Source: Leuconostoc pseudomesenteroides KCTC 3652 (GTDB lineage Bacteria > Bacillota > Bacilli > Lactobacillales > Lactobacillaceae). From it: a stretch of 64,000 nt of DNA. The notes beneath the pieces were generated by a model, which saw nothing but the letters and a program-made list of their open reading frames with translations, made no database searches and had not been told where the DNA came from. Shown here piece after piece: positions 1-10,105 of this stretch (position 1 is the stretch's first letter; every line of letters starts with the position of its first letter). Location of the stretch: positions 1-64,000 of the forward strand of contig NZ_BMBP01000009.1 in assembly GCF_014634745.1 (NCBI RefSeq), read 5' to 3'. A program made the translations under genes and the position numbers.

Positions 1-52
<52 letters not shown>

Positions 53-74
53 TGATGTTAGAGCATCAAAATAT

Positions 75-148
75 GGGCCATTAGCTCAGTTGGTTAGAGC
101 GCTGTGTTGATAACGCAGAGGTCCCAGGTTCGAGTCCTGGATGGCCCA
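75..148 (+). tRNA. tRNA-Ile(GAT)
   Basis: A complete 74-nt cloverleaf. Acceptor GGGCCAT pairs with ATGGCCC, the D arm contains AGCTCAGTTGGTTAGAGC, the anticodon loop is TTGATAA (anticodon GAT) and the T arm is CCAGGTTCGAGTCCTGG. CCA is not encoded. It is the last gene of the cluster; a terminator follows 9 bases later. Confidence 0.96.
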
Positions 149-156
149 TGTTAAAG

Positions 157-203
157 GGGAAGCAAGTGTTATGGTAACGTAACACTTGCTTCCTCCTTTT
201 GTT
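157..203 (+). terminator. Intrinsic terminator of the tRNA cluster
   Basis: A long stem (GGA, AGCAAGTGTTA paired with TAACACTTGCT, TCC) around a short loop is followed by CTCCTTTTGTTTT. It ends the Gly-Ile tRNA transcript just upstream of the serS control region. Confidence 0.85.
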
Positions 204-232
204 TTGCCTTGTGTTTTAATTTGTAATAGGAT
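204..232 (+). promoter_or_regulatory. Candidate serS promoter
   Basis: TTGCCT at 204-209 and TAGGAT at 227-232 are separated by 17 bases, and lie just ahead of the T-box stem I. The -10 match is only moderate. Confidence 0.45.
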
Positions 233-239
233 AGAATGT

Positions 240-456
240 TCTTAGTGATTATTATAAGTAGCGCATCAAAGAAAGTTATTGGTTGATGAGAAATAACAGC
301 GTGAAACTCCATTAATCTTAGCTTGGCAGGTAATGCTGCCCGGTACCCTCGTTAAAGGTAATGAAGTGCTATAATTTAGGTTATAGAAATTGGGTGGTAC
401 CACGGAATCGCGTTTTTCGTCCCTTGTTTAACAACAAGACGAGAACGCTTTTTATT
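240..456 (+). promoter_or_regulatory. T-box riboswitch, serine-specific, controlling serS
   Basis: The hallmark T-box bulge sequence GGGTGGTACCACGG is at about 392-405. An AGTA element at 257-260 and GTGAA at 301-305 form the stem I S-turn pair, and the specifier triplet that follows reads TCC (308-310), a serine codon, expected to pair with tRNA-Ser(GGA). A terminator hairpin (about 409-449, GCGTTTTTCGTC against GACGAGAACGC) ends in TTTTTATT just before serS. Uncharged tRNA-Ser would stabilise the antiterminator and turn serS on. The motif is seen directly; the mechanism is known for the family. Confidence 0.95.
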
Positions 457-467
457 TGGAAGAATGA

Positions 468-1784
<1,317 letters not shown>

Positions 1785-1789
1785 GCATA

Positions 1790-1818
1790 AAAGAGTCTAT
1801 TTTTTGGGCTCTTTTTTT
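1790..1818 (+). terminator. Short terminator after serS
   Basis: AAGAGTC and GGGCTCTT form a short stem around a T-rich loop, followed by a run of seven T. The stem is short and has a mismatch, so termination may be partial. Confidence 0.6.
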
Positions 1819-1826
1819 GTTATAAT
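1818..1826 (+). promoter_or_regulatory. secA promoter, extended -10
   Basis: TGTTATAAT is an extended -10 element (TGnTATAAT). No good -35 is visible at the right distance, which is common for extended -10 promoters. It overlaps the tail of the serS terminator. Confidence 0.6.
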
Positions 1827-1870
1827 GGAACGTAGACTATTGTGCGCTAGACCACACAAATTTAGGTTTT

Positions 1871-1912
1871 AGAGGAGAAACGTGTCAATTTCTTGAAGAC
1901 ACGCTAAATAAC
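1871..1912 (+). promoter_or_regulatory. secA translation start region: SD, hairpin, ATG
   Basis: A strong Shine-Dalgarno (AGAGGAGAAA, 1871-1880) lies about 35 bases before the secA ATG, much too far for normal initiation. Between them CGTGTC (1881-1886) and GACACG (1898-1903) form a perfect 6-bp hairpin. Folding it would bring the SD to about 12 bases from ATG 1913. The same SD is well spaced for GTG 1882, which opens a 4-codon frame ending at TGA 1894-1896. No in-frame secA start lies closer to the SD. Confidence 0.6.
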
Positions 1913-4327
1913 ATGAATAATCCAATACGTAAATTAGTTGATAATTCAAAAAAACAACTCAAAAAATTAAACAATATTGCTGATCAGGTTGAAAGTTATG
2001 CTGATCAAATGTCAAAAATGTCTGATGAGGCCTTACAAGCTAAAACAGGTGAATTTAAGGAAACCATCAACAAAGCTACAGATGGTATCAAGAATAAGGA
2101 AAAACAAAACAAAGCCTTAGCAAAGGTTCTTGACGAAATTTTACCTGAAGCATTTGCTGTTGCTAGAGAAGGGGCCAAACGTGTTTTGGGTCTTTATCCT
2201 TTCCGAGTACAAATTATGGGATCGGCTGTATTACATGATGGTAACTTGGCCGAAATGCGCACTGGTGAAGGTAAAACCTTGACAGCAACAATGGCTGTTT
2301 ATTTGAATGCGTTACCAGGGCGTGGGGTTCACGTTGTCACTGTTAACGATTATTTGTCAGCACGTGATGCGGAGCAGATGGGGCAACTCTATAATTGGCT
2401 TGGTCTTTCAGTTGGTGTCAACGTTGGTGACGCGCCTGCTGAAGAAAAACGTGCCGCCTATGATGCCGATATTACCTATTCAACGAACTTTAACATTGGA
2501 TTTGATTATTTGCGTGATAACATGGTTCGTCGAGCGGAAGAGCGCGTGATGCAACGTGGTTTGAACTTTGCTTTGATTGATGAAGCTGATTCAATTTTGA
2601 TCGATACGGCGCGAACACCTTTGATTATTTCTGGCCCAGGATCAGGTATTTCACAAATGTATGCTCGAGCAGATCGTTTTGTGAAAACTTTGCAACGTGA
2701 TGAAGACTACAAGGTAGATGAAGAAGCTAAAGCAACAATGTTGACCAATGAAGGTATCCACAAGGGTGAAGTTTTCTTCAACTTGGATAATTTGTATGAT
2801 GCAAATGATACTGCTTTGACTCATCATATTGATCAAGCTTTGCGAGCTAATTTCAACTACATCAACGACAAAGACTATGTTGTGCAGGATGGTGAAGTGA
2901 AGCTGATTGACCAATCAACTGGTCGTATCTCTGAGGGAACACGATTGTCAGATGGTTTGCATCAAGCAATCGAAGCCAAAGAAGGCGTTGAAATTCAAGA
3001 AGAAAACAAATCAATGGCACAAATTACGTATCAGAATTTGTTCCGTATGTATAAAAAATTGTCAGGTATGACAGGAACGGCTAAGACTGAAGAAGAAGAA
3101 TTACGTGAAATTTACAACATGGAAGTGATTACGATTCCGACTAATCGCCCAATCCAACGTGTGGATTACCCAGATCTGCTTTATCCATCAGTTCGTGCCA
3201 AGTATAATGCTGTTGTAAAGCTTATTGTTGAACTTCATGAAAAGGGTCAACCCATCTTAATTGGTACAGGTTCAGTTGAAGCATCAGAATTGCTTTCTAA
3301 AATTTTGATGGCGCAAAATGTGCCACATAATGTTTTGAACGCTAAAAACAATGCCAAAGAAGCCGAAATCATTGCTAATGCTGGTCAGCGTGGTGCTGTA
3401 ACTGTGGCGACTAACATGGCTGGTCGTGGTACTGACATCAAATTGGGCCCTGGGGTCGAAGAACTAGGTGGTTTAGCAGTTATTGCAACTGAACGCCATG
3501 AGTCACGTCGAATTGATAACCAGTTACGTGGGCGTGCTGGTCGACAAGGAGACCGCGGTTTCTCACAGTTTTTCTTATCATTGGAAGATGACTTGATGGT
3601 TCGATTCGGTGCTGATCGTGTGCGTTTGCTTATGCAACGACTTAATTTGGATGAAGAAGACACAGTAATCAAAAATCGTATGATTACACGATCTGTTGAA
3701 TCAGCTCAAAAGCGTGTTGAAGGAAACAACTATGACACACGTAAAAACGTATTACAATATGATGATGTTGTGCGTGAGCAACGTGAATTAGTCTATCACG
3801 AACGAGACATCGTGATAGATGAAACCAAGTCGCTTGAATGGGTTTTGATGCCTATGGTCGAGCGAACGATTAATCGAGTTGTTGATGCACAAACAAAATC
3901 TAAAGATGACAAGACTTGGGAGTTGGCTCAAATCGTTGCTTTTGTTGGTAATGCTTTAGGACATGAAGATGCATTCACGGTTGAACAGTTGAAAGGCTTG
4001 TCTCGTGACGATATCAAAGCGAAATTACTGCGACTAGCCAAAGATAATTATAAAGAAAAGCAAGCCCAACTTTATGATCCCGCCCAAATGTTAGAATTTG
4101 AAAAAGTAGTTATTTTGAGAGCGGTCGATCAACATTGGACTGATCATATCGATTCATTGGACCGTCTGCGTCAGGGTGTTGGTTTACGAGGCTACGGTCA
4201 ATTAAATCCTTTGATTGAGTACCAAAATGAAGCTTACGCTAATTTCAATAAAATGATCGCTGACGTCGAATATGATGCCACGCGTACCTTCATGAAAGCT
4301 GAAATTCGCCAGAATTTACGTGCTTAA
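1913..4327 (+). CDS. secA: Preprotein translocase ATPase SecA
   Basis: Motor ATPase that drives unfolded preproteins through SecYEG at the membrane (secY is at 29696). 804 residues. The Walker A motif MRTGEGKT is near residue 114, the DEAD-type Walker B IDEAD near 222, helicase motif NMAGRGTD and the arginine-rich RGRAGRQGD follow; the helical wing and scaffold regions continue to the end. The protein stops at EIRQNLRA, without the C-terminal linker and Cys/His zinc-binding tail found in many longer SecA proteins. The start is ATG 1913 because no other in-frame start is near, although its SD is displaced by a hairpin. Confidence 0.97.
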   Translation: MNNPIRKLVDNSKKQLKKLNNIADQVESYADQMSKMSDEALQAKTGEFKETINKATDGIKNKEKQNKALAKVLDEILPEAFAVAREGAKRVLGLYPFRVQIMGSAVLHDGNLAEMRTGEGKTLTATMAVYLNALPGRGVHVVTVNDYLSARDAEQMGQLYNWLGLSVGVNVGDAPAEEKRAAYDADITYSTNFNIGFDYLRDNMVRRAEERVMQRGLNFALIDEADSILIDTARTPLIISGPGSGISQMYARADRFVKTLQRDEDYKVDEEAKATMLTNEGIHKGEVFFNLDNLYDANDTALTHHIDQALRANFNYINDKDYVVQDGEVKLIDQSTGRISEGTRLSDGLHQAIEAKEGVEIQEENKSMAQITYQNLFRMYKKLSGMTGTAKTEEEELREIYNMEVITIPTNRPIQRVDYPDLLYPSVRAKYNAVVKLIVELHEKGQPILIGTGSVEASELLSKILMAQNVPHNVLNAKNNAKEAEIIANAGQRGAVTVATNMAGRGTDIKLGPGVEELGGLAVIATERHESRRIDNQLRGRAGRQGDRGFSQFFLSLEDDLMVRFGADRVRLLMQRLNLDEEDTVIKNRMITRSVESAQKRVEGNNYDTRKNVLQYDDVVREQRELVYHERDIVIDETKSLEWVLMPMVERTINRVVDAQTKSKDDKTWELAQIVAFVGNALGHEDAFTVEQLKGLSRDDIKAKLLRLAKDNYKEKQAQLYDPAQMLEFEKVVILRAVDQHWTDHIDSLDRLRQGVGLRGYGQLNPLIEYQNEAYANFNKMIADVEYDATRTFMKAEIRQNLRA

Positions 4328-4331
4328 TAGA

Positions 4332-4362
4332 CAAATAAAAGCGAACTTTGTTCGTTTTTATT
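4332..4362 (+). terminator. Terminator after secA
   Basis: AAAAGCGAAC and GTTCGTTTTT pair around a TTT loop and are followed by ATTTT. It lies between secA and prfB, only 16 bases before the prfB start, so some read-through into prfB is likely. Confidence 0.75.
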
Positions 4363-4377
4363 TTGAAAGGAAATACT

Positions 4378-5496
4378 ATGGAAATTATTGATGCCAAACA
4401 TGCGATTGCTGATATGCAAGAAAATATCACGCGCTTCCGTAATAGTCTTGACTTGGAGGCATTAACGGAAGAAATTGCAGACTACGAAAATCGTATGACT
4501 GAGCCTGGTTTTTGGGATGACAATGATAAAGCGCAAAAAGTCATTGAAGAAAATAATGTTTTGAAAAATCGGCGTGATTCCTTCTTGAATTTGACTAGTC
4601 AAGTTGAGGATTTGGAAGTTTTGACGGAAATGTTAGCTGAAGATCCTGAAGATACAGACTTAGAAAATGAACTTTCTGAAGGTATTGAAAAGGCACAGCA
4701 AGATATTGATGCTTACAACTTGGAACAATTATTGACAGAACCTTATGATGCTAATAACGCCGTTTTGGAAATTCATCCAGGATCTGGCGGAACAGAATCA
4801 ACTGACTGGGGTGCTAATTTGTATCGTATGTATACTCGTTGGGCGCAACAACATAATTTTCAAGTGGAAACGCTTGATTACCATGCGGGTGACGAAGCTG
4901 GTATTGATAGCGCTACGATAAAAGTGACAGGACACAATGCATACGGTTTTTTACGCAGTGAAAAAGGTGTCCATCGTTTTGTTAGAATTTCACCTTTTGA
5001 TAGTGCTGGGCGACGTCATACGAGCTTCGTATCGGTTGATGTCATGCCAGAATTGGACGACTCAATTGAAGTGGAAGTGCGTGATGACGATGTCAAAATG
5101 GATGTGTTCCGTTCGGGTGGTGCTGGTGGCCAAAACGTCAACAAGGTTTCAACGGGTGTGCGATTGACACACGAACCAACGGGTATTGTTGTTTCATCAA
5201 CAGTTGAACGGACACAATATGGTAACCGCGATTATGCCATGCGATTATTAAAAAGTAAACTTTATCAATTAGAGCTTGAGAAAAAAGAAGCCGAGCGAGC
5301 AGCGCTTACTGGCGAAAAAATGGAAAATGGCTGGGGATCACAAATACGTTCTTACGTTTTGCACCCCTATCAAATGGTTAAAGATCATCGGACTAACTAT
5401 GAAACTAATCAGCCGCAAGCGGTTCTAGATGGTGATTTGGATCCCTTCATCAACGCCTATTTGCAGTGGCAATTATCGCTAAAAAACCCAAATTAA
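4378..5496 (+). CDS. prfB: Peptide chain release factor 2
   Basis: Recognises UGA and UAA stop codons and triggers peptide release on the ribosome. 372 residues from ATG 4378, which has AAAGGAAA at a good distance. The peptidyl-transferase GGQ motif is in [14 protein letters not shown] and the acidic N-terminal domain is complete. Most bacterial prfB genes carry an in-frame UGA with a CUU-UGA-C programmed +1 frameshift around codon 25; here the equivalent site reads AGT CTT GAC TTG (4444-4455) in one continuous frame, so autoregulation by frameshifting is absent. An upstream TTG at 4348 lies inside the secA terminator and is rejected as the start. Confidence 0.97.
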   Translation: MEIIDAKHAIADMQENITRFRNSLDLEALTEEIADYENRMTEPGFWDDNDKAQKVIEENNVLKNRRDSFLNLTSQVEDLEVLTEMLAEDPEDTDLENELSEGIEKAQQDIDAYNLEQLLTEPYDANNAVLEIHPGSGGTESTDWGANLYRMYTRWAQQHNFQVETLDYHAGDEAGIDSATIKVTGHNAYGFLRSEKGVHRFVRISPFDSAGRRHTSFVSVDVMPELDDSIEVEVRDDDVKMDVFRSGGAGGQNVNKVSTGVRLTHEPTGIVVSSTVERTQYGNRDYAMRLLKSKLYQLELEKKEAERAALTGEKMENGWGSQIRSYVLHPYQMVKDHRTNYETNQPQAVLDGDLDPFINAYLQWQLSLKNPN

Positions 5497-5498
5497 TG

Positions 5499-5528
5499 AA
5501 GTCGAAACAGTCGTTTCGGCTTTTTGAA
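5499..5528 (+). terminator. Terminator after prfB
   Basis: GTCGAAAC pairs with GTTTCGGC around a short loop, followed by TTTTT. Confidence 0.8.
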
Positions 5529-5592
5529 TTTTGAATTGTAATTAAATGTCGCTGATACAAACAAATGATTTCCTAATAACATCTAATTGGGT

Positions 5593-5598
5593 TATAAT
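5593..5598 (+). promoter_or_regulatory. Candidate clpC -10 element
   Basis: TATAAT lies 47 bases before clpC. The -35 region is poor. I see no CtsR operator (tandem GGTCAAA heptads) and no CIRCE element here; only the half-like AAGTCAA follows the -10. Confidence 0.5.
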
Positions 5599-5644
5599 AT
5601 AAGTCAATATTATACAAACACAGCCGAATTTTAAGGAGGCATAT

Positions 5645-8125
5645 ATGGATAATAACTATACACCGAGTGCTCAAAACGTTCTGGCTTTGGCACAAGAACA
5701 GGCAAAATATTTTAAGCATCAAGCAGTTGGCACAGAACATCTGTTGCTAGCTTTAGCCATCGAACAAGAGGGCATTGCCAGCAAAATTTTGACACAGTTT
5801 AATGTCACAGATGATGATATCCGTGAAGAAATTGAGCACTTTACTGGCTATGGTATGTCAAGCCGCTATGAAAAGGGTGTTTATTTACCATATTCACCAA
5901 AAGCAGCTGATATTTTACGACAAGCTGGTGAAGAATCTCGTGCTTTGGCACAACCCAAAGTAGGAACTGAACATATTCTATTAGCGCTGCTGCAAGATGA
6001 AAGTATCTTGTCCTCACGAATTTTGTTGGCTTTAGATGCTAATTTGCAAGATTTACGTCGCGGGATCTTGCGAAAATTGGGTGTCACAGATATTCGCAAA
6101 CAAATGAAACAACGTGAGAAGCAGCAAGCAGCAGCTGGGACACCCACGTTAGATGGTCTGGCGCGTGATTTGACACAAATGGCGCGTGATGAAAAAATGG
6201 ATCCAGTTATTGGGCGGTCTAAAGAAGTTCGCCGCGTTGTCCAAATTTTATCTCGACGTACAAAGAATAATCCTGTTTTGATTGGTGAACCAGGTGTTGG
6301 AAAGACAGCAATTGCAGAAGGATTGGCTCAGAAAATTGTCACAGGTGAAGTACCAGAAAATTTGTCACATAAGCGTTTAATGGCGCTTGACATGGGGTCA
6401 TTAGTTGCTGGGACCAAATATCGTGGCGAGTTTGAAGATCGTTTAAAAAAAATAATCGAAGAAATCTATCAAGATGGCGAAGTTATCTTATTCATTGATG
6501 AGTTGCATACTTTAATTGGTGCTGGTGGTGCTGAAGGTGCTATTGATGCGTCAAATATTTTGAAACCAGCTTTAGCGCGCGGTGAATTACAGACATTAGG
6601 CGCAACTACCTTTGATGAGTATCAAAAGTATATCGAATCTGACGCGGCATTAGAACGGCGCTTTGCTTCAGTGACGGTTGATGAACCAACGCAAGAAGAT
6701 GCAATTGCTATATTGAATGGGATCCGACCTAAATTTGAAGAGCATCACCAAGTGCAAATTGATGATGACGCGATAAATGCCGCTGTTAAGCTATCATCGC
6801 GGTACATTAGTGATCGCTTTTTGCCTGATAAAGCAATTGATTTAATTGATGAAGCGGGCGCAAAAGTTCGCATTGAGGCAACAGAAAATAATGGTGCTAA
6901 TGACAAAGTAGTCACTCGTCTTAAACAAGTTCAGGCTGACAAAGATGCTGCTATTGAAGCTTTAAACTTTGAAGAAGCAGCGCAACTGCGTACCGAAGAA
7001 ATGAAGCTCAAGAAAAAACTAGCGAAAAAAGAGGCAAAAATACAAGCAGCAATGGTTAATGGTGAGCGCGCGCAATATGATTTGCATGTGACAACGCAAG
7101 ACATCGCGGAAGTCATTTCTCAACAAACAGGTGTGCCGTTAACCCAGTTAGAAAAAAATGATCAGCAGCGGCTAGTTAATTTAGAAAAAGTTCTAGGACG
7201 ACGAGTTGTTGGTCAACAGGCTGCAGTGTCAGCAGTTGCACGTGCTATTCGACGTGCGCGTTCTGGATTGAAAGATCCGACACGCCCCATTGGAACCTTC
7301 ATGTTCTTAGGCCCAACTGGTGTGGGTAAAACGGAGTTGGCTAAAGCGCTGGCCGAAGCTATTTTTGGTAGCGAAGATAATCTCATTCGTATCGATATGT
7401 CCGAATATCAAGAACGCTGGTCAGCTAGTCGATTAATCGGCTCTGCACCTGGGTATGTTGGTTATGATGAAGGTGGACAATTGACTGAAAAAGTACGCAA
7501 TCATCCTTATTCAGTCGTTTTGCTTGATGAGGCTGAAAAAGCCCATCAAGACATCTTTAATTTGATGTTGCAAGTCTTTGATGACGGTTATTTGACTGAT
7601 TCTAAAGGTCGAAAAGTTGATTTTCGTAATACAATCATTATTATGACTTCTAATTTAGGTGCCACACGTCTTCGTGATGAAAAATCAGTTGGTTTTGGTG
7701 CTGTTGATTTGAAAAATGATCATGAAGCTGTTGCAGCTAAAATTAGAGAAACATTGAAAGAGACTTTCAGGCCAGAATTTATCAACCGCTTGGATGAAGC
7801 AATTGTCTTCGAGAGCTTGACTAAACAAGAATTACATGAAATTGTAAAATTGATGAGTCGTTCAGTGCTACAACGTGTTGCTGAACAAGGGATTACAATT
7901 AAAATGACACCCGCCGCCATTGACGTTGTTGCCAGTGCTGGTTTTGATCCTGAATATGGTGCCCGTCCAATTCGCCGTGCACTTCAGACAAGTGTTGAAG
8001 ATGCACTTAGTGAAGAATTATTACGAGGTAATATTACCACTGAAGATGCCGTTACAATCGGCGCAAAGAATGGCAGTATTAAAATTACAACGAAACCACT
8101 TAAAACGACATCGCCAGCAACTTAA
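5645..8125 (+). CDS. clpC: ATP-dependent Clp protease ATP-binding subunit ClpC
   Basis: HSP100 unfoldase that feeds proteins to ClpP. 826 residues. Two Clp N repeats occupy roughly residues 1-140 ([24 protein letters not shown] region and a second [10 protein letters not shown] copy). The first AAA domain has Walker A GEPGVGKT near 214, a UVR-type middle region ([16 protein letters not shown]) lies near 440, and the second AAA domain has Walker A GPTGVGKT near 556 with sensor [17 protein letters not shown] sits 5 bases before ATG 5645. In many Firmicutes clpC follows ctsR-mcsA-mcsB; here it stands alone with its own promoter and terminator. Confidence 0.97.
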   Translation: MDNNYTPSAQNVLALAQEQAKYFKHQAVGTEHLLLALAIEQEGIASKILTQFNVTDDDIREEIEHFTGYGMSSRYEKGVYLPYSPKAADILRQAGEESRALAQPKVGTEHILLALLQDESILSSRILLALDANLQDLRRGILRKLGVTDIRKQMKQREKQQAAAGTPTLDGLARDLTQMARDEKMDPVIGRSKEVRRVVQILSRRTKNNPVLIGEPGVGKTAIAEGLAQKIVTGEVPENLSHKRLMALDMGSLVAGTKYRGEFEDRLKKIIEEIYQDGEVILFIDELHTLIGAGGAEGAIDASNILKPALARGELQTLGATTFDEYQKYIESDAALERRFASVTVDEPTQEDAIAILNGIRPKFEEHHQVQIDDDAINAAVKLSSRYISDRFLPDKAIDLIDEAGAKVRIEATENNGANDKVVTRLKQVQADKDAAIEALNFEEAAQLRTEEMKLKKKLAKKEAKIQAAMVNGERAQYDLHVTTQDIAEVISQQTGVPLTQLEKNDQQRLVNLEKVLGRRVVGQQAAVSAVARAIRRARSGLKDPTRPIGTFMFLGPTGVGKTELAKALAEAIFGSEDNLIRIDMSEYQERWSASRLIGSAPGYVGYDEGGQLTEKVRNHPYSVVLLDEAEKAHQDIFNLMLQVFDDGYLTDSKGRKVDFRNTIIIMTSNLGATRLRDEKSVGFGAVDLKNDHEAVAAKIRETLKETFRPEFINRLDEAIVFESLTKQELHEIVKLMSRSVLQRVAEQGITIKMTPAAIDVVASAGFDPEYGARPIRRALQTSVEDALSEELLRGNITTEDAVTIGAKNGSIKITTKPLKTTSPAT

Positions 8126-8130
8126 TAGTT

Positions 8131-8162
8131 TAAACACTTGAAGATAATTCAAGTGTTTTTTA
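8131..8162. terminator. Bidirectional terminator between clpC and comC
   Basis: AACACTTGAA and TTCAAGTGTT form a near-perfect stem with T runs on one side and A runs on the other. It can serve clpC (plus) and the convergent prepilin peptidase gene (minus), whose stop codon overlaps it. Confidence 0.85.
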
Positions 8163-8810
8163 TATCAAGACACCAATAAGTAGCCAACCAACGGTTAGGA
8201 AAGGCACAAATGGTAAACGTTTTTGTGATGACAATGCTAAAAAGAGGGCGGCTAAACAACAAGCCATTAATAAGCCTAGTACAAAGGTTAACATGGTGGT
8301 TGAAAAAATGAGTGTCAATAAAACTGGAATGTCTCCGGGACCTAACGCGTGCCGTATATAAACCAAATAGCAAGCGATCAGTCCAATTAATAATGCTAGA
8401 AAAATGTGCGATTGATCATGGTGTTGGTGGATTGCGTACAATAACAGCGGAATAATCAAGTAGCTATGGATGGCCTGCGACGCGCAGTCTTCAAGGGATA
8501 AAAACAGTAGTACTACTGCGATTAGCCATTGGAGGATCGAGGCATACCAAAGAATGGTGCCAAACAGTGTGCACGTCAATTCTAATGCAGGATAGCGCCA
8601 ACCAAAACGTTTGTGACAATAGCGATATTTTGCAAACGTGAAAACTGCCGAAAAAAACGGTACGAGATCGTACCACTTTAATAAATGATGACACATCAGG
8701 CAAAACGATCTGGGATGTAGTAATGAAATATTATGTTGGATGCGATCATTGACACACATAACTGACGAAACAATGATGCTATTAAAAATCAATATCAATA
8801 TATTTTCCAT
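8160..8810 (-). CDS. comC: Prepilin peptidase, ComC/PilD type (A24 family)
   Basis: Membrane aspartyl peptidase that processes type IV-like prepilins such as the competence pseudopilins. 216 residues with many hydrophobic segments. The N-terminal domain shows SFCLMCHHLLKWYDLVP, matching the family CxxC and the W-DLxP pattern, and PALEL follows. One catalytic Asp is in LSLEDCAS and the second is in ALGPGDIP (family GxGD). The second zinc Cys pair is only partly kept (YRYCHKR has one Cys). No clear ribosome-binding site precedes ATG 8810. It fits with comFA and comFC elsewhere in the window. Confidence 0.85.
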   Translation of the reverse strand: MENILILIFNSIIVSSVMCVNDRIQHNISLLHPRSFCLMCHHLLKWYDLVPFFSAVFTFAKYRYCHKRFGWRYPALELTCTLFGTILWYASILQWLIAVVLLFLSLEDCASQAIHSYLIIPLLLYAIHQHHDQSHIFLALLIGLIACYLVYIRHALGPGDIPVLLTLIFSTTMLTFVLGLLMACCLAALFLALSSQKRLPFVPFLTVGWLLIGVLI

Positions 8811-8861
8811 GTGGAATAGTACGAAAAAACAAATAGTTATTCACAAAATGTAAATACCTAC

Positions 8862-8889
8862 TTGACTTTATCGCTCAATCTGGTATTAT
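8862..8889 (+). promoter_or_regulatory. rpsL-rpsG promoter
   Basis: TTGACT (8862-8867), a 16-base spacer and TGGTATTAT (an extended -10, hexamer 8884-8889). It is one of the strongest promoters in the window. Confidence 0.8.
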
Positions 8890-8896
8890 ATTGAAC

Positions 8897-8988
8897 GTGC
8901 TTTTAAGTAATCTGTTCTGTGACATCGTCACACTGTGCTGAACGGCGCTGTAAAGGTAACTGTCAGCAGATTTCCGGTGAGCATTTTT
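8897..8988 (+). promoter_or_regulatory. Structured leader RNA of rpsL-rpsG
   Basis: About 150 bases separate the transcription start from rpsL. GTGCT (8897-8901) can pair with AGCAT (8980-8984), enclosing AATCTG/CAGATT and a perfect TGTGAC-ATC-GTCACA hairpin. The closing stem is followed by TTTTTG. This looks like an autoregulatory ribosomal-protein leader, but I cannot assign it to a named family. Confidence 0.5.
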
Positions 8989-9053
8989 GTTTGAAAACAG
9001 AAATGAAACACCTGGAACTGTGAAATCAATGAAAAATTTAAGGAGACTGTAGC

Positions 9054-9467
9054 ATGCCTACAATTAACCAATTGGTTCGTAAGCCACGTAAGTCAAAGGT
9101 TTCTAAGTCAAAATCACCTGCTTTGAACTTTGGCTACAATTCAATGAAGAAAAAAGCAACTAACAATGCTGCCCCACAAAAGCGTGGTGTCGCAACACGT
9201 GTTGGTACAATGACACCAAAGAAGCCTAACTCAGCTTTGCGTAAGTACGCCCGTGTGCGTCTTTCAAACTTGTATGAAGTAACAGCATATATTCCAGGTA
9301 TCGGTCATAACTTGCAAGAACACTCAGTTGTTTTGATTCGTGGTGGTCGTGTTAAGGATTTGCCTGGTGTACGTTACCACATTATCCGTGGTGCTTTGGA
9401 TACTGCGGGTGTTGATGGTCGTATGACATCACGTTCAAAGTATGGTACAAAGGCACCAAAGAAGTAA
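9054..9467 (+). CDS. rpsL: 30S ribosomal protein S12
   Basis: Decoding-centre protein of the 30S subunit, the usual site of streptomycin-resistance mutations. 137 residues, normal length. The conserved [16 protein letters not shown] and [13 protein letters not shown] segments are intact. AAGGAGA sits a few bases before ATG 9054. First gene of the str operon, 15 bases from rpsG. Confidence 0.99.
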   Translation: MPTINQLVRKPRKSKVSKSKSPALNFGYNSMKKKATNNAAPQKRGVATRVGTMTPKKPNSALRKYARVRLSNLYEVTAYIPGIGHNLQEHSVVLIRGGRVKDLPGVRYHIIRGALDTAGVDGRMTSRSKYGTKAPKK

Positions 9468-9482
9468 GAAGGAGACTGACTA

Positions 9483-9953
9483 ATGCCACGTAAAGGTTAT
9501 ACTAAGCGTCAGGAAGTTTTGCCTGACCCAATTTACAATTCAAAACTCGTTTCACGTTTGATCAACAAGTTGATGCTTGATGGTAAGCGTGGTACAGCTT
9601 CAACAATCTTGTATGATGCTTTTGATCGTATCAAGGAAGCAACTGGCAATGAACCATTGGAAGTTTTCGAACAAGCTATGGAAAACATTATGCCAGTATT
9701 GGAAGTTAAAGCTCGCCGTGTTGGTGGTTCTAACTACCAAGTGCCAATCGAAGTTCGTCCAGATCGTCGTACGACTTTGGGACTTCGTTGGTTGGTTAAC
9801 TACTCACGTTTGCGTAACGAGCACACAATGGATGAGCGTTTAGCCAAAGAAATTATGGATGCTGCCAATGACACTGGTGCATCTGTTAAGAAGCGCGAAG
9901 ATACGCACAAAATGGCTGAAGCCAACCGTGCGTTTGCACACTATCGTTGGTAA
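9483..9953 (+). CDS. rpsG: 30S ribosomal protein S7
   Basis: Primary 16S rRNA-binding protein that nucleates the 30S head. 156 residues, the usual length, beginning [16 protein letters not shown] and ending HYRW. Conserved [14 protein letters not shown] is present. An AGAAGGAGA ribosome-binding site lies in the 15-base gap after rpsL. It is followed by a small hairpin (CAAGAAT/ATTCTTG) and then the fusA leader. Confidence 0.99.
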   Translation: MPRKGYTKRQEVLPDPIYNSKLVSRLINKLMLDGKRGTASTILYDAFDRIKEATGNEPLEVFEQAMENIMPVLEVKARRVGGSNYQVPIEVRPDRRTTLGLRWLVNYSRLRNEHTMDERLAKEIMDAANDTGASVKKREDTHKMAEANRAFAHYRW

Positions 9954-10011
9954 TCTGTTGATGACAAGAATTTAATTATTCTTGCGCGTCAAATAGTGTA
10001 CAATTGTCATA

Positions 10012-10039
10012 GATGGTGTTTGTCAAAACAAGCACCATC
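10012..10039 (+). promoter_or_regulatory. Leader hairpin between rpsG and fusA
   Basis: GATGGTG (10012-10018) pairs perfectly with CACCATC (10033-10039), with TTGT and ACAA able to extend the stem. It directly abuts the terminator at 10040, so the two form a tandem pair typical of attenuators. Confidence 0.55.
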
Positions 10040-10073
10040 AAAAAGCGAACACAATTATGTGTCGCTTTTTGTT
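10040..10073 (+). terminator. Intrinsic terminator upstream of fusA
   Basis: AAAAAGCGA, CACA against TGTG, TCGCTTTTT form a strong stem with a four-base loop and a T tract ending 36 bases before fusA. It either ends the rpsL-rpsG message or attenuates fusA. No convincing promoter lies between it and the fusA start. Confidence 0.85.
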
Positions 10074-10105
10074 GCATATATAACTAAACCAGGAGATAAC
10101 TCACA

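Noticed and set aside
3385-3672. Antisense frames such as the minus-strand frame inside secA
   Set aside because: Such open frames opposite highly expressed genes follow from codon bias; no SD or recognisable protein sequence is seen.
4348-4377. Longer RF2 starting at TTG 4348
   Set aside because: The extra codons come from the secA terminator hairpin and have no SD; ATG 4378 has a good one and matches the family.
5599-5615. Possible CtsR operator at clpC (AAGTCAA)
   Set aside because: Only one half is loosely similar; the second heptad and the spacing are absent.
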